NCBI RefSeq assembly: GCF_900199405.1 | Contig: NZ_LT963430.1 | Location: 3,131,605-3,195,604 of the forward strand | Source of the DNA: Beduinella massiliensis | GTDB taxonomy: Bacteria; Bacillota; Clostridia; Christensenellales; Aristaeellaceae | Reading direction: 5' to 3' | DNA length: 64,000 nucleotides | Shown here: one piece after another, positions 34,902 through 43,805 of the stretch | How positions within the stretch are numbered: the first letter of the stretch is position 1 | Layout of the letters: every line of letters starts with the position of its first letter | Program-made: the position numbers and the translations under genes | Notes under the pieces: model-generated | What the model was told of the DNA's origin: nothing | The model's database searches: none | Seen by the model: the letters and a program-made list of their open reading frames with translations, nothing else

Positions 34902-36333
34902 CCGCGCTGACCTCGATGCCGCTCGGAATGCTCCACGCCTGCACGCCTTCGTTTTCCAGCGTCAGCCGCCAGCGCACGCCGCGCACCGGTATGCGCACGC
35001 GGTAGCTCCGCCCCTCCGGGCATAGGCTCACGGCACGCTCCTTGCGCCTTTTTTCCGTCTCCAGCGTCAGGCGCAGCACCGCGCCGTCGCCGCCCCGCGC
35101 GAAAAAGCGCAGGATAAAGGCTTCCTTACGCGTGCGCTTTGTCGCACCCTCCATCCAACCCGTCTGCCAGCGGCAGGAAATCGGCTGTCCGTCGTAGCTC
35201 GTGCCCGCGCCGTAGCGGTAAACGCGAAACGGGTCCTGGCTCGACGTGAAATAGACCTGTCCCTCGCTTTCCAGAAACACCCGCACATAGATGCCCCGGC
35301 GCACCATGAACGTGCGCCGGATGGTGTCGTACTCGATCACCGTATTGTTGAGAACGCTGCCCACCGGCAGCGCCAGGTAGTATACGTGGCCGCAAACGAC
35401 GCCGCTGGCTCCCTGAGCGTTCCCGACGGCGCTCAGCGCCTCGTACAGCGCGTCCTGCGCCAGGAGCTGCGCCGACACGCCGTCGTACACGCCGACCTCG
35501 TGCCCCGTCAGGTAATACATCCGTGTACCGTCCACGGCGATGGTGTTCTCCGCCGCAGGCGCGTCCGCGCCGTACTCCTGCGTGACGACGAAGCTGGAAG
35601 GGTCCGTGCCGCGCACCTGGTAGATGCTGCGGGTCTTGAGCGCGATCAGGTACGCGCCCAGCTCGCGCAGCGCGATGAAACGGTCGCCATCCCAGGTCGG
35701 CTGCAAAATCTGCCCGCCGCCCAGCTCCGGGTTCTGCTCGTCCGCCGTCCAGTTGAACGGGTCATAGGGCCGCGAGTAGTACAGGCTGTCCGGCTCGTCC
35801 TCCACACCCGCGCCCCAGATGCGCTCCGCGTGCCTGCCCAGCACGCCGAACCGGGCAGGCGTCTCCTTGCTCTCCACGCGCAGGTCGCTGCCGTACAGCG
35901 CCTTCATGCCGTCTTTCGCGTTCGTAAGGATCAGCACGTCGCAGGTCACGGCGCTCTCGCCCTCTCCGTCCACCGTCTCGTAGGTCACCCAGTCCCAGGC
36001 GTCGCTGTAGAGCGGCCCGGCGAGCCTGCACGTCCAGCCCGCGTCCCCGGCGGTGTAGGTGTAGATGCCGTCCAGCGTACAAGCCACGAAGACCTCGCGC
36101 TGGTCCTCCGCCGCGTTCCTGCGGTAGAGCCGCGCCAGCGTACCGATCTGGGCATACGCCCCCGCCCCGCTCTGCACCGCGATGGGCGGCAGAAACGCCT
36201 CGTAGCCCGACGCCGACGCGAGCGCGCCGCGTTGTGTGCTCACGTTGTAGGCGTCGTAGGCGTACTTGCCCGAAAGCCCGCTGTCGCCCGCCGCCTGCCA
36301 CACGCCCTTAAAGTCTTCCAGCCGCGCTATCAC
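34882..36333 (-). CDS. P22 gp10-like tail nozzle / stabilisation protein candidate
   Basis: 483 residues, beta-rich. N terminus LEDFKGVWQAAGDSGLSGKYAYDAYNVSTQRGALASASGYEA, then repeated blade-like segments (REVFVACTLDGIYTYTA, RIWGAGVEDEPDSLYYSRPYDPFNW, AYLIALKTRSIYQVRGTDPSSF, TRMYYLTGHEVGVYDG) as in the beta-propeller of the phage DNA-stabilisation/nozzle family. That protein closes the portal channel beneath the adaptor. No exact family member is recognised, so the call rests on blade pattern, size and place in the head-tail block. Confidence 0.65.
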   Translation of the reverse strand: MIARLEDFKGVWQAAGDSGLSGKYAYDAYNVSTQRGALASASGYEAFLPPIAVQSGAGAYAQIGTLARLYRRNAAEDQREVFVACTLDGIYTYTAGDAGWTCRLAGPLYSDAWDWVTYETVDGEGESAVTCDVLILTNAKDGMKALYGSDLRVESKETPARFGVLGRHAERIWGAGVEDEPDSLYYSRPYDPFNWTADEQNPELGGGQILQPTWDGDRFIALRELGAYLIALKTRSIYQVRGTDPSSFVVTQEYGADAPAAENTIAVDGTRMYYLTGHEVGVYDGVSAQLLAQDALYEALSAVGNAQGASGVVCGHVYYLALPVGSVLNNTVIEYDTIRRTFMVRRGIYVRVFLESEGQVYFTSSQDPFRVYRYGAGTSYDGQPISCRWQTGWMEGATKRTRKEAFILRFFARGGDGAVLRLTLETEKRRKERAVSLCPEGRSYRVRIPVRGVRWRLTLENEGVQAWSIPSGIEVSAEEEELE

Positions 36334-36360
36334 CCCGGCACCTCCTCGTCGGCTCGGGGC

Positions 36361-36597
36361 TTAAAGCGCCCCGCAGTCCCTGAACATCTGCAGTACCATA
36401 TCCGGCATCTCAACCTCTTCGCCGCGCCTGTAGCGCACCGGGATGCCGTTCCAGCAGCCGTAGAGCTCCGTGTCGTGCTCGTCCGCGCCCTTGGGCACGT
36501 AGACCTTTACGCGCGCCGCCTTAGCAAACGCGGCCTTCGCGCCGACCTCCTGCGCGCGCGCAGCCTTTTCCAGTTCCTCGTTCGTCCTTGCCGCCAT
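36361..36597 (-). CDS. Small head-module protein
   Basis: 78 residues starting MAARTNEELEKAARAQEV. A helical N terminus and a small beta domain (KVYVPKGADEHDTELYGCWNGIPVRYRRGEEVEMPDMVLQMF) like short capsid-associated proteins encoded after N4-gp56-type capsid genes. ATG 36597 has GAAAGG 9 nt upstream; ATG 36606 has none. Function unknown. Confidence 0.65.
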   Translation of the reverse strand: MAARTNEELEKAARAQEVGAKAAFAKAARVKVYVPKGADEHDTELYGCWNGIPVRYRRGEEVEMPDMVLQMFRDCGAL

Positions 36598-36612
36598 AAT
36601 CCTCATCCTTTC

Positions 36613-36646
36613 AAAATGGAGGAAGCAACCATGAATTGCTTCCTCC
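36613..36646 (-). terminator. Terminator after the capsid gene
   Basis: GGAGGAAGCAA (36618-36628), loop of 7, TTGCTTCCTCC (36636-36646); on the minus strand the stem is followed by ATTTTGA. It would lower transcription of the genes after the capsid gene. Confidence 0.8.
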
Positions 36647-36669
36647 TTTCTTCTCCCTATGCCCGTTCG

Positions 36670-37629
36670 TTACGCGCTGAACCCGCTCTCGATGCGCTGG
36701 ATGAACGCGGGCTGCAGCACCTTGCACACGTAGGCCATGACCTTCCAGCCGACGGTGCCGCGCTGATCCAGCGGATCCTCGCCGCTGCCCGCGGGCTTGA
36801 TCTTGGACTGCACGTTGCCGCTGCCGTCGATGTCCACCACACCGTAAGCGTTCTGGCCGAATACCAGCGTGGAGGCGACGTCCGCGCTGTCCGCCCCCGC
36901 TCCGGTGAAGACCTTCGCCTCGCTGGTGCAGATGATTTTGCAGCCGTACAGCATGCCGATTTCGCCGTTGTAGATGTTCCCCTTGTCCTGGTACTTGCTG
37001 ACGTCCTTCCACGTGGGATCGTCCATCAGGTCGAACTCCGTGTCCGGGCCGATGATCGCCACGTAGTAGCCCGCGCCTGTGCCGTTCCCCTTGAACATCG
37101 GCGCGTTGACCTTCTTGAGCGCGCGCACGGCCTTGCGCAGCTCAAGGCTGGTAAGCTTGTCCGCGGGGGTGAGCTGCGCACGGCCCGTCTTGCCTCCCGC
37201 GTAAATAACGCTCGCCGTCTTATGCAGCTCCTCACGGGCAAGCGTGTCCAGCGTGAGCGCGCCCTGCTGCGCCATTAGATCCACGGCGTCAGACTTGACG
37301 TTGTCAATGGCCGTCAGGTCGAGCAGGTCGCTGACCGTCACAAAGCCGCCGTACTGGGCGATAGTCGCCGTCAGGTTGGTCATGCTCAGCGCCTGCCCTT
37401 CCGGGGGCACGCCCTCCGTCAGCGGCGTGGTGAGCGCCGCGAAGGGCGTCCACTTGCGGAACTCGATGGTCTTGCCGTGGTGCGCGGGCATCGGACGCTT
37501 CTGCGCAAACTGATTGTGAATCAGCAGGGGCTTCATGTTCTCCAGAAGCCGCTTGTCGTAGTACTGCTTAGTCGCGGTCACAGCGAGCGTACCGGTACCT
37601 GTGGTATTGGTGTTATAGGTTACTGCCAT
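36670..37629 (-). CDS. Major capsid protein, N4-gp56 family
   Basis: 319 residues. Typical family features: Thr-rich start (MAVTYNTNTTGTGTLAVTATKQYYDK), LLIHNQFAQKRPMPAHHGKTIEFRKWTPFAALTTPLTEGVPPEGQ (as consecutive blocks) and YGGFVTVSDLLDLTAIDN. These are HK97-fold capsid subunits found in N4-like and many gut podoviruses. It is 16 nt after the scaffold gene. Length slightly below the usual 330-400. Confidence 0.9.
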   Translation of the reverse strand: MAVTYNTNTTGTGTLAVTATKQYYDKRLLENMKPLLIHNQFAQKRPMPAHHGKTIEFRKWTPFAALTTPLTEGVPPEGQALSMTNLTATIAQYGGFVTVSDLLDLTAIDNVKSDAVDLMAQQGALTLDTLAREELHKTASVIYAGGKTGRAQLTPADKLTSLELRKAVRALKKVNAPMFKGNGTGAGYYVAIIGPDTEFDLMDDPTWKDVSKYQDKGNIYNGEIGMLYGCKIICTSEAKVFTGAGADSADVASTLVFGQNAYGVVDIDGSGNVQSKIKPAGSGEDPLDQRGTVGWKVMAYVCKVLQPAFIQRIESGFSA

Positions 37630-37645
37630 GTGTTATCCTCTCCTT

Positions 37646-38389
37646 TTAGCCGAGGACAACCCGCTTCCCGCTCCGAAGTTGCTGTTCGATGCGCGCGTTG
37701 AACGCCGCAAATTCCTCCGGCGTCATGTCCGCAAAATCTTTCATCTTCGCGCCGCCGGAAGTGCTCCGTGCGGTCGCAACGGGCGGGTTGTCCCGTGTCT
37801 GTGCGCTTTTGCGCATGCCCTGCCAGTAGGCATAGGCCGTGTTGACGTCCCAGGTGCCGTCGTTGATGTGCGCGGCCACCGTCTCATCCTGGAACATGCC
37901 GCCGAGGTCCGCGCCGCTGCCCTGCAGCGCAAAGAGCTGGTCTTCCAGCTGCGCGCGCCTGCCGTCCGCCTCCGTGGGTTTCGCCTTCGCGGTTTTCAGT
38001 TCCAGGATCTGCTTCGCCGCCTTGGGCGTGATCTCCGGGTCTTCCTCGGCCATTCTGGCCGCACGGTATTCCAGCATCGCCTGCGCGATCTCATCGTCGG
38101 TCATCCCGGCAAACACGTCGCGCGCGGTCTTCGCGAGCTGCACATCCGGCTGATATTTCCGGCTTTGCGCACGCAGCGCGGCCTCCTTGCCCAGCTTCCA
38201 GCGCTCCCGCTCCGCTTCCAGCGTCGTCTGCGTCTCCTCGGCCTGCGGCTGCCCGTCGTCGGCATGCGCAGAAGCGTCCTCCTGCGCGGTTTCGACCGTC
38301 TCCGCCTGCTCATCCAAAAGTGCAGACAGGTTTACCGTGTCATTCGCCGCGTCGTCCGGCGCCGTCACGACCGTGCCTATCTCGTCCAT
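37646..38389 (-). CDS. Capsid scaffold protein
   Basis: 247 residues, acidic N terminus rich in Asp/Glu/Ala/Gln, long predicted helices (EAERERWKLGKEAALRAQ, ELKTAKAKPTEADGRRAQLEDQLFALQ) and a basic C-terminal tail (RIEQQLRSGKRVVLG). This composition and position between portal and capsid genes are usual for scaffolds that guide procapsid assembly. TGGAGG precedes the ATG. Confidence 0.8.
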   Translation of the reverse strand: MDEIGTVVTAPDDAANDTVNLSALLDEQAETVETAQEDASAHADDGQPQAEETQTTLEAERERWKLGKEAALRAQSRKYQPDVQLAKTARDVFAGMTDDEIAQAMLEYRAARMAEEDPEITPKAAKQILELKTAKAKPTEADGRRAQLEDQLFALQGSGADLGGMFQDETVAAHINDGTWDVNTAYAYWQGMRKSAQTRDNPPVATARSTSGGAKMKDFADMTPEEFAAFNARIEQQLRSGKRVVLG

Positions 38390-38451
38390 ACGTCCTCCAT
38401 CGTCGCGCCTTTCCGCGTAGTCAGCCTGTCCGGCGTTTTATCTGATCGGCG

Positions 38452-40206
38452 TCAAGCCGTTTCAGTTGTCGGTTCCGCCGCCACCTCATCCTGTAGCTCC
38501 GTATAATCCGCGTTCGCTGTCTGGCCGGTGACAAGCGCCTGCCGCAGCGCCTGCGCGCGCCGGCCTTCCTGCTCCACCTGGCCCTGAAGTTGTTCCAAGG
38601 CCCCCTGCAGCCGCTGTAGCTGCTCGCGGGTCTGGTCTGCGGTTTGCAGGGCTGAGAGCACCTCCTGCTTGTTGTCGATTCCCTGAAGCAGCGACACCAC
38701 CGCGACAGGCGGCAGCGGCTGGCCCGCCTGACCGCATATCTGCGCCACCTGCAAAACGAACTCGTTGTTCGTCTGAATCTGCAGCGGGCTCCTGCGCTGC
38801 ACCTGCACGCGCACGTTGTATGGCGGCCGCTCGATGGCCGGTCCCTTGCTGCCGGGCACGAGCTTCACGTTGCGCGGAACCATTTCGCCGGAGCTGCCGT
38901 GCCCCGCTACCATGATGACCCGCTCCTGTGTGATCTTGTCCGACAGCACGTAGATCATCTGCTCCACCGTCTGACGGAAACACTCCTTGTAGCTGGCCGT
39001 ATGCAGCCGCGTGATCTTTCCGCCTGCCTCCTGCAAGGCCTGGATCGCGCTCGCCGCCGTGACCCCCAGCCCGCCCTCGCCGCGCGAAAACTGGTTTTGG
39101 CCGCTGTCCTGCTTCATCGTGTCCACGAGGTAGGTCATGAAGTTCATGACCTGCGGATTGAGCGGTGAGGCCTGAAACGCCCGCAGGCTCGCGTCGTCGA
39201 TGTTGCCTCGCGTGCCCACAAAGTCCCGGCTCCAGTCTGACAGTGCCTTCCCGTCCAGACCGCTGTCCTCGCGGTAGATGAACCGCTGCCGGCTCGACGC
39301 TCGCGCGTTGTCGTCCATGTACTTCGCGTAGCGGCACGTCGCCCGCCACTGATCCGCGTAGTCGTCCATCAGGCTGATCCCAAACGGGGACCCGGCCTGT
39401 CTGCGGTAGCGGTACGCCACAAACGGATATTCGCCGTGGCTGTATACGGACTTCGCGCTGCTCGCGTACAGCAGCGCCCCGCCCGCGATCTGCGCCATGT
39501 GCACCCTGTAGCGCCTGTCGCCCGCCTCGTACGACCGCCACCAGTATTCGATCAGCAGGATCGGGGCCTCGCCCTCCGGCGTGTACCCCGCCCGCGGCTC
39601 CCAGTACGTATCCCCGCCGATGTACCGCGCCTTTTCCGGGTAGTGCTGCTCATACCACTCCCGCGGGTAGAACGCCGTCTTGAAGACCGCGCGCCCGTCC
39701 TGAATATCCTCAAACATCGGGTCGGGAAAGAAGCTCTCCATCTCCCAGCGCTCGCAGCGCGCCATCCCCCGCCCGTCGTCCAGCTCCTCGTCCCAGAACA
39801 CCTGCAGGATGCCGGTGCCCGTCACCGCGCAGTCCTCCATGAGCTGCGCGTACTGCTCGTCAAACGCGCTCTGGTACAGCGCGTAGCGCACCACGTCCGT
39901 CAGAACGTCCGCGCTCTCCTGAAGCTCTGGGCGCTCCGGCATCATCTTCGCCTCCGGCAGGTTGTCCATCTGATCCGCCACCACGTTGTCGATGGTGCTG
40001 TTGAGGCTGTTGAGCTTCGGTGCGGTCTTGGGCAGCGTGTCGTCCTGCAACGCCCGCAGCTTACGGCTCGTGCGCGCCTGCTCGTGCAGCGGACGGTGCG
40101 CCGTACGAAACTCTTCAAAGAGCCGCAACGCCCGGTTCAGGATTTCGCGCTCTTCCGGCTTCAGAACCTGCTCTTCATGTTCCAGCGTCCGCTCCTCCTC
40201 TCTCAC
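38452..40206 (-). CDS. Portal protein (P22-like)
   Basis: 584 residues. Motifs seen in P22/podovirus-type portals: FRTAHRPLHEQARTSRKL, LNSTIDNVVADQMDNLPEAKMMPERPE, CAVTGTGILQVFWDEELD, RCERWEMESFFPDPMFEDIQDG, and a Gln-rich helical C terminus (REQLQRLQGALEQLQGQVEQEGRRAQALRQ; consecutive helices) that may form the barrel. It is the dodecameric gate for DNA packaging and ejection. The GTG at 40206 overlaps the adaptor stop (GTGA); TTG 40212 is the alternative. Confidence 0.88.
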   Translation of the reverse strand: MREEERTLEHEEQVLKPEEREILNRALRLFEEFRTAHRPLHEQARTSRKLRALQDDTLPKTAPKLNSLNSTIDNVVADQMDNLPEAKMMPERPELQESADVLTDVVRYALYQSAFDEQYAQLMEDCAVTGTGILQVFWDEELDDGRGMARCERWEMESFFPDPMFEDIQDGRAVFKTAFYPREWYEQHYPEKARYIGGDTYWEPRAGYTPEGEAPILLIEYWWRSYEAGDRRYRVHMAQIAGGALLYASSAKSVYSHGEYPFVAYRYRRQAGSPFGISLMDDYADQWRATCRYAKYMDDNARASSRQRFIYREDSGLDGKALSDWSRDFVGTRGNIDDASLRAFQASPLNPQVMNFMTYLVDTMKQDSGQNQFSRGEGGLGVTAASAIQALQEAGGKITRLHTASYKECFRQTVEQMIYVLSDKITQERVIMVAGHGSSGEMVPRNVKLVPGSKGPAIERPPYNVRVQVQRRSPLQIQTNNEFVLQVAQICGQAGQPLPPVAVVSLLQGIDNKQEVLSALQTADQTREQLQRLQGALEQLQGQVEQEGRRAQALRQALVTGQTANADYTELQDEVAAEPTTETA

Positions 40207-40760
40207 GTGCAATCGTACAGCCCATGCATATTGGGCACCGTGGCGCTGTACTCGCCCTCTGGGCGGATGCGAAAAAAGGTTTCCATGAACCGCTGCCTGT
40301 AAAACTCCGCGCGGCTCTGGCGCGTCAGGCTGCCGTTAGAATAAAACCTCCACGTCGCGTAGTCCGCGAGGCACCCATGCGACCATGCAGGCAGGCGCGG
40401 CGTATCACGATCCGCCAGCAGGTCCGGCTCGTCGTGCACATAGGTGATCTCCAGCTCGCCCTTTACAGCGCACAGCGGATGCACCCGGCTGCCGTCCATC
40501 TCGAAAGGCACCTGCCGTCCGTCCGCTTGTGCCTCCACGATCTCAATCAGCCGCGGTACGCGCCTTGCGTCAACGCTGTCCTCTCCCGTCTCCAAGTAGA
40601 GCTCCGTATGCCCACGCGGCCTGAAAGCCCGCTGCAGCACATAGTGATATCCCTCGTTCACATACTGGTCGATCAGGGCGTCGAACTCCGCGATGTCGCT
40701 GGCGTCCTCGCCTGCCTGCTCCAGCACCCGTTTCTTGATCTGCCCGAACGTCACATGCAT
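40203..40760 (-). CDS. Head-tail adaptor (P22 gp4-like)
   Basis: 185 residues. N-terminal helix FGQIKKRVLEQAGEDASDIAEFDALIDQYVNEGYHYVLQRA and the late segment LADYATWRFYSNGSLTRQSRAEFYRQRFMETF resemble adaptor proteins that bind under the portal. Encoded upstream of the portal gene rather than after it, which is uncommon. AAGGAGG is only 2 nt from ATG 40760, so GTG 40754 (8 nt) may be the true start. Confidence 0.75.
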   Translation of the reverse strand: MHVTFGQIKKRVLEQAGEDASDIAEFDALIDQYVNEGYHYVLQRAFRPRGHTELYLETGEDSVDARRVPRLIEIVEAQADGRQVPFEMDGSRVHPLCAVKGELEITYVHDEPDLLADRDTPRLPAWSHGCLADYATWRFYSNGSLTRQSRAEFYRQRFMETFFRIRPEGEYSATVPNMHGLYDCT

Positions 40761-40770
40761 CGCCTCCTTC

Positions 40771-42162
40771 TCACCCCAGGGGGTCGAACACCGGCCTGCG
40801 CGTTTCTCGCGGCGTCCTCGGCGCGATAGGCCGGGACATTAGAAAGTAGCGCGTCTCGTCGTAGATGTGATCTTCGCCGCCCGTGTCAACATCCTCGACG
40901 TGTCTGTCGTCGTACACCAGCGCCGGGAACGTCCGGATGAAGTCCCGGCAGGTCGTGAACACCTGCATCATCGGCCGCCCCGCAGCGTCGAACTTCAGCC
41001 GCTCGTGTACCTGCGCCTTCCCCGGAATCCGATCATTCACCGCCGGGCTGAACATCAGCCCCGGCGACGCCGCCCGCATCTGCTCGTACACGCTCGTGCC
41101 CCGGCTCCCGTCCCAGATACTCGGGTCCGCCACGCCAAATGTGCGAATGCCCTCCCGACGCTCGTCCCGCAGCCCTTCCTCGATCCTCATCGCGATCTCG
41201 CCCGGCGAGAGCTTGACGCCCACGTTCGCCACGCCCGTGCAGCCGTAAATCTCCTTGTATCGGTATACCTCGCCGCGCTCGCCCACCGCCCACACGCCGC
41301 ACGAGAACGGCCTGCTGTAACCGTAGTCGAACGACAGGTATCGCGGCCAATGCGCCGGAATCTCGAACGGTTCGATAACGTGCGTCATGATCCGGTCGCT
41401 GTAGCGTGAAGGGTCGTTCACCCATTCCGGGAACGCCTGGCCCTCGAACGCGTCCCAATGCCCCAGCAGCAGCGCGTCGCGCAAGGCTGGGGGTTTCTGT
41501 TCCAGCTCGAAGATGTAGTCCTCCGTGATGTGCGGGTTGTCCGTCGCCAGCGCCGGGATGTACTGCACCGTCCGCTGCTGCGTCTTCTTCAGCACCTCGG
41601 AGTAGACCGGCATCGCATGAATCTCGCCGTAGGGTGCGGAATCGACAAATCGCTGTTTTACCCAGCCGTGCCCCGGTCCACCGGGGTTCGAGGTGCAGCG
41701 CACCACCGGCCGGATGCCAAGGGCGCGATTCGCGCGCACTCGGGTGCGCAGGTACTCGTAGGTGGACTGCTGAAAGTGCGTCAGCTCGTCGATGTAGAGC
41801 CAGTGAATCTCCGCGCCCTGATAGCGCAGTTTATCTGTCTCCTCGTTGTTGCAGTGGCAAAAGCGGAGGATCGATCCGTTTTTCAGCCGGTACGTGTAGC
41901 TCGACGACGTGTACGTGCCCAGCTCCGGCGGGATGATCCGCCGCGCCGTCGCGATCAGGTTCTTCTCCAGCTCCTGATAGGTCTTGCGGAACAGGTAGGC
42001 CTCGGTGCCCGGGTGCTTCAGGCACCGCAGCAGCGCGTCCCACACGCACGCATAGCTCTTGCCGCCGCCCGCCGCCCCGCCGTACAGCACCTCGAACGCC
42101 GTCGAGCCGTGAAAGAGCCGCTGCTTAGCCGTCGGCTGGTAGCTCAGCTGCACTCTCGGCAT
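40771..42162 (-). CDS. terL: Terminase large subunit
   Basis: 463 residues. ATPase domain with Walker A GGAAGGGKS at 28-36, Walker B WLYIDELTHF, and a C-terminal RNase H-like nuclease domain (YLSFDYGYSRPFSCGVW, FGVADPSIWDGSRG, VYDDRHVEDVDTGGEDHIYDETRYF). It packages DNA into the procapsid and cuts it. Starts within the small-subunit gene (38-nt overlap). Confidence 0.96.
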   Translation of the reverse strand: MPRVQLSYQPTAKQRLFHGSTAFEVLYGGAAGGGKSYACVWDALLRCLKHPGTEAYLFRKTYQELEKNLIATARRIIPPELGTYTSSSYTYRLKNGSILRFCHCNNEETDKLRYQGAEIHWLYIDELTHFQQSTYEYLRTRVRANRALGIRPVVRCTSNPGGPGHGWVKQRFVDSAPYGEIHAMPVYSEVLKKTQQRTVQYIPALATDNPHITEDYIFELEQKPPALRDALLLGHWDAFEGQAFPEWVNDPSRYSDRIMTHVIEPFEIPAHWPRYLSFDYGYSRPFSCGVWAVGERGEVYRYKEIYGCTGVANVGVKLSPGEIAMRIEEGLRDERREGIRTFGVADPSIWDGSRGTSVYEQMRAASPGLMFSPAVNDRIPGKAQVHERLKFDAAGRPMMQVFTTCRDFIRTFPALVYDDRHVEDVDTGGEDHIYDETRYFLMSRPIAPRTPRETRRPVFDPLG

Positions 42163-42562
42163 CCGTGGCCTCCCCGATCATCTCGATCTCCGCGCCTCCC
42201 AACAGCTCCACCTTGACGGCCGTCGCATCCTTGTCCTTGATGCCCGCGCGGTCCAGCAGGTCGCGGCTTGCCTGCAGGTTCGCATAAACGTCCTTGTGGT
42301 CGAGCGCCGCGACCTCCCGCCGCGCGGCCTTGACGCTCGCCATCTTGACGATCTTAAGCGCGTCGTTCGTCGCCGCGTCCAGAAGCTCGTCCGCATAGGC
42401 GACGGACTCGGGCCTCCGCAGAATTTTGCTCACGTTCTGCTGGCCCATGTCGAGCCTCGCCGCGATCTCCGCCTGAGACAGCCCCTCGACGTAGTACATC
42501 TCGACTACCCGGCGATTCCTCCCCCCAAACTTCATCGCCGCGACTGCGCTGCGTCTGCTCAT
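42125..42562 (-). CDS. terS: Terminase small subunit
   Basis: 145 residues starting MSRRSAVAAMKFGGRNRRVVEMYYVEGLSQAEIAARLDMGQQNVSKIL, a helix-turn-helix that recognises the packaging site, then a helical oligomerisation part. ATG 42562 has GGGAGGG 8 nt upstream; the longer frame to 42619 lacks a site. First gene of the late structural operon. Confidence 0.9.
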   Translation of the reverse strand: MSRRSAVAAMKFGGRNRRVVEMYYVEGLSQAEIAARLDMGQQNVSKILRRPESVAYADELLDAATNDALKIVKMASVKAARREVAALDHKDVYANLQASRDLLDRAGIKDKDATAVKVELLGGAEIEMIGEATDAESAAELPADG

Positions 42563-43057
42563 TGCGTCGCCCTCCCTTCCCCGAAAATTGTGAAATGCAT
42601 TATATCTGGAAAAGGGCATTTATTCAAATGATTTTCAAAGAAAATTTTTAAGGCGTAGAGGGGCCAAAAAAATAAAAAATAAGAGCCTTGCCGCAGGGGG
42701 CGGGGCTCCGGCATACCGGGTTGGAGGTATATAAAATGCGCTACGGTCGCGCGAGCGAGGGTCAATTCCGCCCTCCCCCGTGGGGGTTCGCCTATTTTCG
42801 GTGCAGTTTCAAGGCTTTTTTCGCCCCTTTTTTCCGCACAAAAGCGGTGCAATTAGCCTCCATTAAGGCAAATTTAGCACTATGCACAATATCAATAAGC
42901 GTTATTTGTGCGCATCGCCCTCAATCTATTCGCAAAAGCATCCTTTCGCGAACTGATTTTGTCTGACCTTTGCTTGTAGCAGCCGACTGTCACGGGAACT
43001 CGATTGAAAAACCGCATAACCCCCCGCCCCCATCGCCTTCGCGATATCTTACGACCA

Positions 43058-43103
43058 CGATAGTCAAGACGAGCTTGAAGCCCTTTTGCCGTCTTGACTA
43101 TCG
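43058..43103. repeat. 14-bp perfect inverted repeat
   Basis: CGATAGTCAAGACG (43058-43071) and CGTCTTGACTATCG (43090-43103), loop of 18. No T-tract follows on either strand, so it is a protein site or RNA hairpin rather than a terminator. Confidence 0.8.
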
Positions 43104-43133
43104 CAATAGTCCATTCTTCCATTTATTAGGATA

Positions 43134-43229
43134 GTGAAGGCTGGTGAAAGCTGTACACTGTATCCTTATATACGAGGCTTTATTATCTCTATACGTGGGG
43201 GATAGGGTTTAGCTTTCACCTGCCTTCAC
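43134..43229 (+). repeat. 96-bp inverted element, copy A
   Basis: Matches the reverse complement of 57695-57790 at 93 of 96 positions. Its own ends are 19-bp inverted repeats (GTGAAGGCTGGTGAAAGCT, and its complement with one mismatch). About 58 bp of AT-rich unique sequence lie between. A related short copy follows at 43237-43300. Confidence 0.93.
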
Positions 43230-43368
43230 TTTTGTTATTTAAACATAACCGTATCCCACTCTTGCGCCTATGTGTACAGCCTTCACCAGCTTTCACTTTT
43301 TTCGCACGGTTTCTATCTTCCGCATCATTAGAGCGCAGTCGGGTCAAAAACTTTTTTGAAAAAAGGGG

Positions 43369-43397
43369 TTGACAAATTAAGTCGAACGACTTACAAT
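43369..43397 (+). promoter_or_regulatory. Promoter with operator palindrome in the spacer
   Basis: TTGACA (43369-43374), 17-nt spacer, TACAAT (43392-43397). The spacer holds TAAGTCG-AA-CGACTTA (43378-43393), an inverted repeat placed where a bound repressor blocks RNA polymerase. The likely binder is the XRE protein encoded next, or the phage repressor. Confidence 0.85.
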
Positions 43398-43474
43398 GTG
43401 ACCATGGCAAGCAAAAAGCCACCACGGCAGAGGCAACCTCAACTTCCCCATTGAAGACACCATGAAAGGTGGCG

Positions 43475-43672
43475 ATGTCTATCACTTTAAAGGAAGCTCT
43501 GCAAGCCAAAGGTTGGACGGTGCAGCGCTTAGCTGACGAAACCGGCATCAGCAAATTGACCTTAAATAACTACATGAACGGCCACCGCAGCCTACCACGT
43601 GCGGAAGCCGAGAAGGTTGTAAGGATTGCTGACGCTCTGCAAATCGACATCCACGAGCTTATTAAACGCTAA
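43475..43672 (+). CDS. XRE-family helix-turn-helix regulator
   Basis: 65 residues, nearly all HTH: ITLKEALQAKGWTVQRLADETGISKLTLNNYMNGHRSLPRAEAEKVVRIADALQIDIHELI. ATG 43475 has AAAGG upstream. It is the first gene of a three-gene plus-strand operon that runs against the surrounding late and early genes, and its promoter contains a palindrome it may bind, giving autoregulation. Confidence 0.85.
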   Translation: MSITLKEALQAKGWTVQRLADETGISKLTLNNYMNGHRSLPRAEAEKVVRIADALQIDIHELIKR

Positions 43673-43805
43673 AAAAATGCTGCGGCTGGCTACCACCCCA
43701 AACCGCAGCGCGCCCCCACAGTGCAAACAACGACGAAAGCACAGGCGGACAGCTATATTATACTATACTGCCGTCCACTTGTGCAACAAGAAAGGACGGC
43801 AATTT

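Larger units (their letters stand above)
42563..43474. other. 912-bp region between terS and the plus-strand mini-operon
   Basis: No convincing gene. Contents: an AT-rich stretch 42590-42690; a GC-rich part 42690-42800 with the perfect palindrome CCCCCGTGGGGG near 42777; a plus-strand frame 42736-42966 with a good ribosome site (GGAGG 9 nt before ATG) but unusual protein composition; an inverted repeat at 43058-43103; the 96-bp element at 43134-43229; a degenerate half copy at 43237-43300; and the promoter at 43369. The area next to terS is a candidate packaging (cos/pac) site and should also hold the late promoter. Confidence 0.6.

Noticed and set aside
35386-37278. 630-aa plus-strand frame opposite capsid and nozzle genes
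   Set aside because: Shadow of well-supported minus-strand structural genes; composition not protein-like.
42736-42966. Plus-strand 76-aa frame with a good ribosome site
   Set aside because: Protein (GQFRPPPWGFAYF, many Phe/Arg) has no support and lies in a probable packaging or regulatory region; kept only as a note.
42892-43122. Minus-strand 76-aa frame starting MEEWTIAIVKTAKG
   Set aside because: No ribosome site and it covers the 14-bp inverted repeat; little sign of coding.
43216-43554. 112-aa minus-strand frame across the promoter at 43369
   Set aside because: Antisense to the XRE gene and through its promoter; no motif.
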